The notes under the pieces are model-generated. The model did not search any database. It worked only from the letters and a program-made list of their open reading frames with translations, and was not told the origin of the DNA. A program made the translations under genes and the position numbers. A stretch of 64,000 bases of DNA from Microbacterium capsulatum (GTDB taxonomy: Bacteria > Actinomycetota > Actinomycetes > Actinomycetales > Microbacteriaceae), in assembly GCF_030865425.1 (NCBI RefSeq), contig NZ_JAVFCB010000006.1, forward strand, positions 62,001 through 126,000, written 5' to 3'. This document shows, piece after piece, positions 61,793 through 64,000 of this stretch; the first letter of the stretch is position 1, and each line of letters starts with the position of its first letter.

Positions 61793-62749
61793 GTGGCCGG
61801 AGTCCCCCTCTCCCCCGCCGAGTCCGTCTCGACACTCGTCGCGCGGAACATCAGCGAGTTCCGCTCCGCGGTCTCGGACTCCTTCGTGCCGCTGCACGTG
61901 AGCGGCGAAGGATCCGGCGCCTTCCGCGGCGTGATCCGCGGCGCCGCCGTCGACGAGGTGCACGTCACCGACGTGCGCGCGACCCGGCACGTCGTCGAGC
62001 GCACGCCCGAGCTCATCGCGCGCGGCGACCGGTCGTACTTCAAGGTCAGCCTCATGCTCGCCGGCACCGGACTGCTCATCCAGGACGACAGGGAGGCCGT
62101 GCTCACCCCCGGCGACCTCGCGGTCTACGACACCGACCGGCCGTACTCGCTCGTCTTCGACGAGGACTTCCGCACCATGGTCGTGATGTTCCCGAAGCAT
62201 CTGCTGAGCCTGCCTCCCGACATGATCGGCCAGCTCACCGCCGTGCGGATCTCGGGCCAGGAGGGCCTCGGCGGCATGGTCGTGCCCTATCTGCGCCAGC
62301 TCGCCGCGAACCTCGATCAGCTGGCGGGCTCCACCGGCGCGCGTCTGGCGCACAGCGCGCTCGACCTCGTGTCCACGGTGTTCACCCGCGAACTGGGCCT
62401 GGACGAGGCCGCTGCCGACCCGCATCGCGCGCTCCTGCAGCGCATCCGCGGGCACATCGACCGCAATCTCGCCTCCGCGGACCTCGGCCCGTCCTCGATC
62501 GCCGCCGCGCACTTCATCTCCACGCGGCACCTGCACGGCCTGTTCCAGGGTCAGGGCACCACGGTGTCGACCTGGATCCGCACCCGCCGCCTCGAGCAGT
62601 GCCGTCGCGACCTCCTCGACCCGGTCCTCGCCGACCGTCCCGTCGCCGCGATCGCCGCCCGCTGGGGATTCGTCGACGCCGCGCATTTCAGCCGCGCGTT
62701 CAAGACCGCGTACGGCGTCTCGCCGAGCGAGTACCGCTCCACGCGCTGA
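61793..62749 (+). CDS. AraC-family transcriptional regulator
   Basis: 318 residues. N-terminal AraC-binding-like domain with a cupin look (SYFKVSLMLAGTGLLIQDDREAVLTPGDLAVYDTDRPYSLVFDEDFRTMVVMFPK); C-terminal 100 residues hold two HTHs (IRGHIDRNLASADLGPSSIAAAHFISTRHLHGLFQ and PVAAIAARWGFVDAAHFSRAFKTAYGVSPSEYR). The layout matches regulators of monoamine or aromatic-amine genes such as FeaR. GTG start with AGGTGATC upstream. 136-nt gap after the oxidase gene, no gene seen in it. Confidence 0.87.
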   Translation: MAGVPLSPAESVSTLVARNISEFRSAVSDSFVPLHVSGEGSGAFRGVIRGAAVDEVHVTDVRATRHVVERTPELIARGDRSYFKVSLMLAGTGLLIQDDREAVLTPGDLAVYDTDRPYSLVFDEDFRTMVVMFPKHLLSLPPDMIGQLTAVRISGQEGLGGMVVPYLRQLAANLDQLAGSTGARLAHSALDLVSTVFTRELGLDEAAADPHRALLQRIRGHIDRNLASADLGPSSIAAAHFISTRHLHGLFQGQGTTVSTWIRTRRLEQCRRDLLDPVLADRPVAAIAARWGFVDAAHFSRAFKTAYGVSPSEYRSTR

Positions 62750-62938
62750 TCCGCGCCCTCCGCCGCCCGCGTCGGACGGCGCGGCGCGCCCGGACGACCC
62801 TCCCTTGCCCCTCCGGGCACGCCGGTTGACTGTCGGCGCGCGATCCGCCCCGCGCCGTTGAGCATCGGATCGCCCCCGGCGAGCATGGGCACACGCCTCG
62901 CATTCCCGCGAGGAGACTGGGTCGAAGGAGTCCCGAAC
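62750..62938. promoter_or_regulatory. Intergenic region before the MoaF-like gene
   Basis: 189 nt. TTGACT occurs at 62825-62830 without a convincing -10. A TTGAGC half-site at 62858-62863 resembles one arm of the TetR-type operators at 58859 and 59625, but the second arm is poor. No gene was seen. Confidence 0.3.
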
Positions 62939-63739
62939 GTGTCCGATGAACTGATCGCACCCGCCGTGGATCCGGCGCTCGACGAGTGGCGGACGTATGA
63001 CGAGTTCGCCGCGGGGATCGACGCCTACCGCCTGCCGTCGACGAGCCTCGACGGCACCGACCTGATCCTCACCCTCGAGGACGGCGCGACCCTGTCCCTG
63101 CGCTTCGGTGCCGGCACCGTCGCCTGGGAGGGTTTCGGATCCTCCGGCACCGACCCGTACGACGCCGTCGCCGTGCGCGAGGACGTCGTTTTCGTCAACC
63201 TTCCGCTCGAGACCCGCGAGCGCGAGGCCGTCACGATCGTGTACTCGACGCGCACGCACCGCGCGACCGTGATCCGCTCCCGCATCGCGGCGGAGCCCGT
63301 CGAGGGCACCCCGCAGGTCGGGCAGGAGTTCTGGGCCGCGACCACGGACGGCGGCGCGGCGACCGGCGAGGTGCCCGGGCCCAGCCGCGACCTCATCGGC
63401 AAGCGCAACGTGTACCGGTACAGCCCGCACCACCTGTACGAGCACGTCTACGTCTCCAGCCGGCGCTACGCCTGGCAGTGCCTGGAGGGCGTGCAGCGCG
63501 GCCACGGCGACATGGACCTCTCGACCGTGTGGAAGTTCGCGGACGGCCTGTACCTGTTCTGCTTCCGCGAGTTCCGGATCGCCGTCGCGAGCGTCTGGCT
63601 GCACGATCTCGGCTACCAGCTCCGCACGACGGGGATCTTCCTCGGCCTGAACGGCGCGGGCGCCTCCGAGCACTCCCGCGCCGGCGGCCACATCTATCCG
63701 CTGGGCTCGGTGTCGTACCCCGACGCCCAGCCGGTCTGA
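62939..63739 (+). CDS. moaF: MoaF-like protein of monoamine catabolism
   Basis: 266 residues with two barrel-like halves joined by GQEFWAATTDGGAATGEVPGPSRDLIGKRNVYRYSPHHLYEHVYVSSRRYAWQCLEGVQRGHGD, which marks the MoaF family (MoaF N and C domains). In enteric bacteria moaF lies in the monoamine regulon beside the tyramine oxidase gene, in agreement with this setting. The exact function is unproven. GTG 62939 with GAAGGAG eight nt upstream; an earlier ATG (62858) lacks a site. Confidence 0.82.
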   Translation: MSDELIAPAVDPALDEWRTYDEFAAGIDAYRLPSTSLDGTDLILTLEDGATLSLRFGAGTVAWEGFGSSGTDPYDAVAVREDVVFVNLPLETREREAVTIVYSTRTHRATVIRSRIAAEPVEGTPQVGQEFWAATTDGGAATGEVPGPSRDLIGKRNVYRYSPHHLYEHVYVSSRRYAWQCLEGVQRGHGDMDLSTVWKFADGLYLFCFREFRIAVASVWLHDLGYQLRTTGIFLGLNGAGASEHSRAGGHIYPLGSVSYPDAQPV

Positions 63740-63786
63740 CCGCGGTCGCCGTGGACCCGTCCACCCCGATCCCGCAGAGGAGCACG

Positions 63787-64000
63787 ATGACCAACGCCGA
63801 CATCATCCGCGCGCACTACGCGGCCAGCGACCGCGGCGACCTCGACGGGATGCTCGCCCCGCTCGGCGCCGGCGTGCGCTGGACCGAGGCGGCCGGGTTC
63901 CCCTACGGGGGCACATACGTCGGCCCCGAGGCCGTCGCCGAGAACGTGTTCGCGCGGATCCAGGAGGACTGGGACGACTACACGCTCGCCGTGGACGAGG
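63787..64000 (+). CDS. SnoaL/NTF2-like protein, cut by window edge
   Basis: ATG 63787 with GAGGAG upstream; 71 codons reach the window end without a stop. The start MTNADIIRAHYAASDRGDLDGMLAPL, then VRWTEAAGFPYGGTYVGPEAVAENVF, is the N-terminal helix-strand pattern of the SnoaL/nuclear transport factor 2 fold. Lies 47 nt after moaF, probably in the same operon. Such proteins bind or isomerise small molecules; nothing further can be said. Confidence 0.75.
   Translation, partial: MTNADIIRAHYAASDRGDLDGMLAPLGAGVRWTEAAGFPYGGTYVGPEAVAENVFARIQEDWDDYTLAVDE

Overview
The window is high-GC actinobacterial DNA. The sdhCDAB order, GTG starts, ATGA/GTGA overlaps between neighbouring genes and the protein sequences point to Microbacteriaceae, most likely Microbacterium or a close relative. 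This assignment rests on recognition, not on a database search. I saw no rRNA, tRNA, CRISPR array or complete insertion sequence.

Layout. 1-10.6 kb is core chromosome: the edge of a probable BmpA-type nucleoside-binding lipoprotein gene, manC, an aldo/keto reductase, the sdhCDAB operon, a frameshifted YihY gene, exonuclease III, a SRPBCC/DUF4166 pair and trpS. An orphan AbiEi-DUF559 gene at 10.8-11.6 kb is bracketed by two hairpin elements of about 75 bp. 11.9-19.4 kb holds a peptide-type ABC transporter operon with a serine hydrolase, read away from an IclR regulator; direct repeats overlap the operon promoter. 19.5-24.6 kb holds an Fpg-like glycosylase, an FMN riboswitch and ribD-ribE-ribBA-ribH.

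24.8-35.0 kb is an amine-catabolism block: an APC permease, a copper amine oxidase, a LysR regulator, and an overlapping operon of flavin monooxygenase, RidA, DUF1028, M20 amidohydrolase and aldehyde dehydrogenase. A small self-regulated HTH gene, a third hairpin element and a GntR-type gene remnant follow. pckG and a RamB-like regulator are divergent at 35.7-39.2 kb.

39.2-58.2 kb looks like one catabolic island: amidohydrolase, SAM methyltransferase, alpha/beta hydrolases, a TetR regulator, a second peptide-type ABC transporter with a fused permease-ATPase, two aldo/keto reductases lacking the usual catalytic His, SDR, zinc alcohol dehydrogenase, MFS exporter and a frameshifted arylsulfatase. 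Five copies of a near-palindrome, consensus TCTACA-N2-TGTRGA, lie in its promoter regions and none was noticed elsewhere. I propose that they form one regulon under the internal TetR protein. The substrate is unknown; uptake of an ester or sulfate ester followed by hydrolysis and oxidation is an inference.

58.2-64 kb is a second amine-oxidase locus: a small membrane protein divergent from a TetR gene, a second copper amine oxidase, an AraC regulator, a MoaF-like protein and the start of a SnoaL/NTF2-like gene. A separate palindrome (TTGAKC-N4-GCTCRA) occurs in the TetR divergent promoter and again before the oxidase. Both amine oxidases end in a Cys-rich tail.
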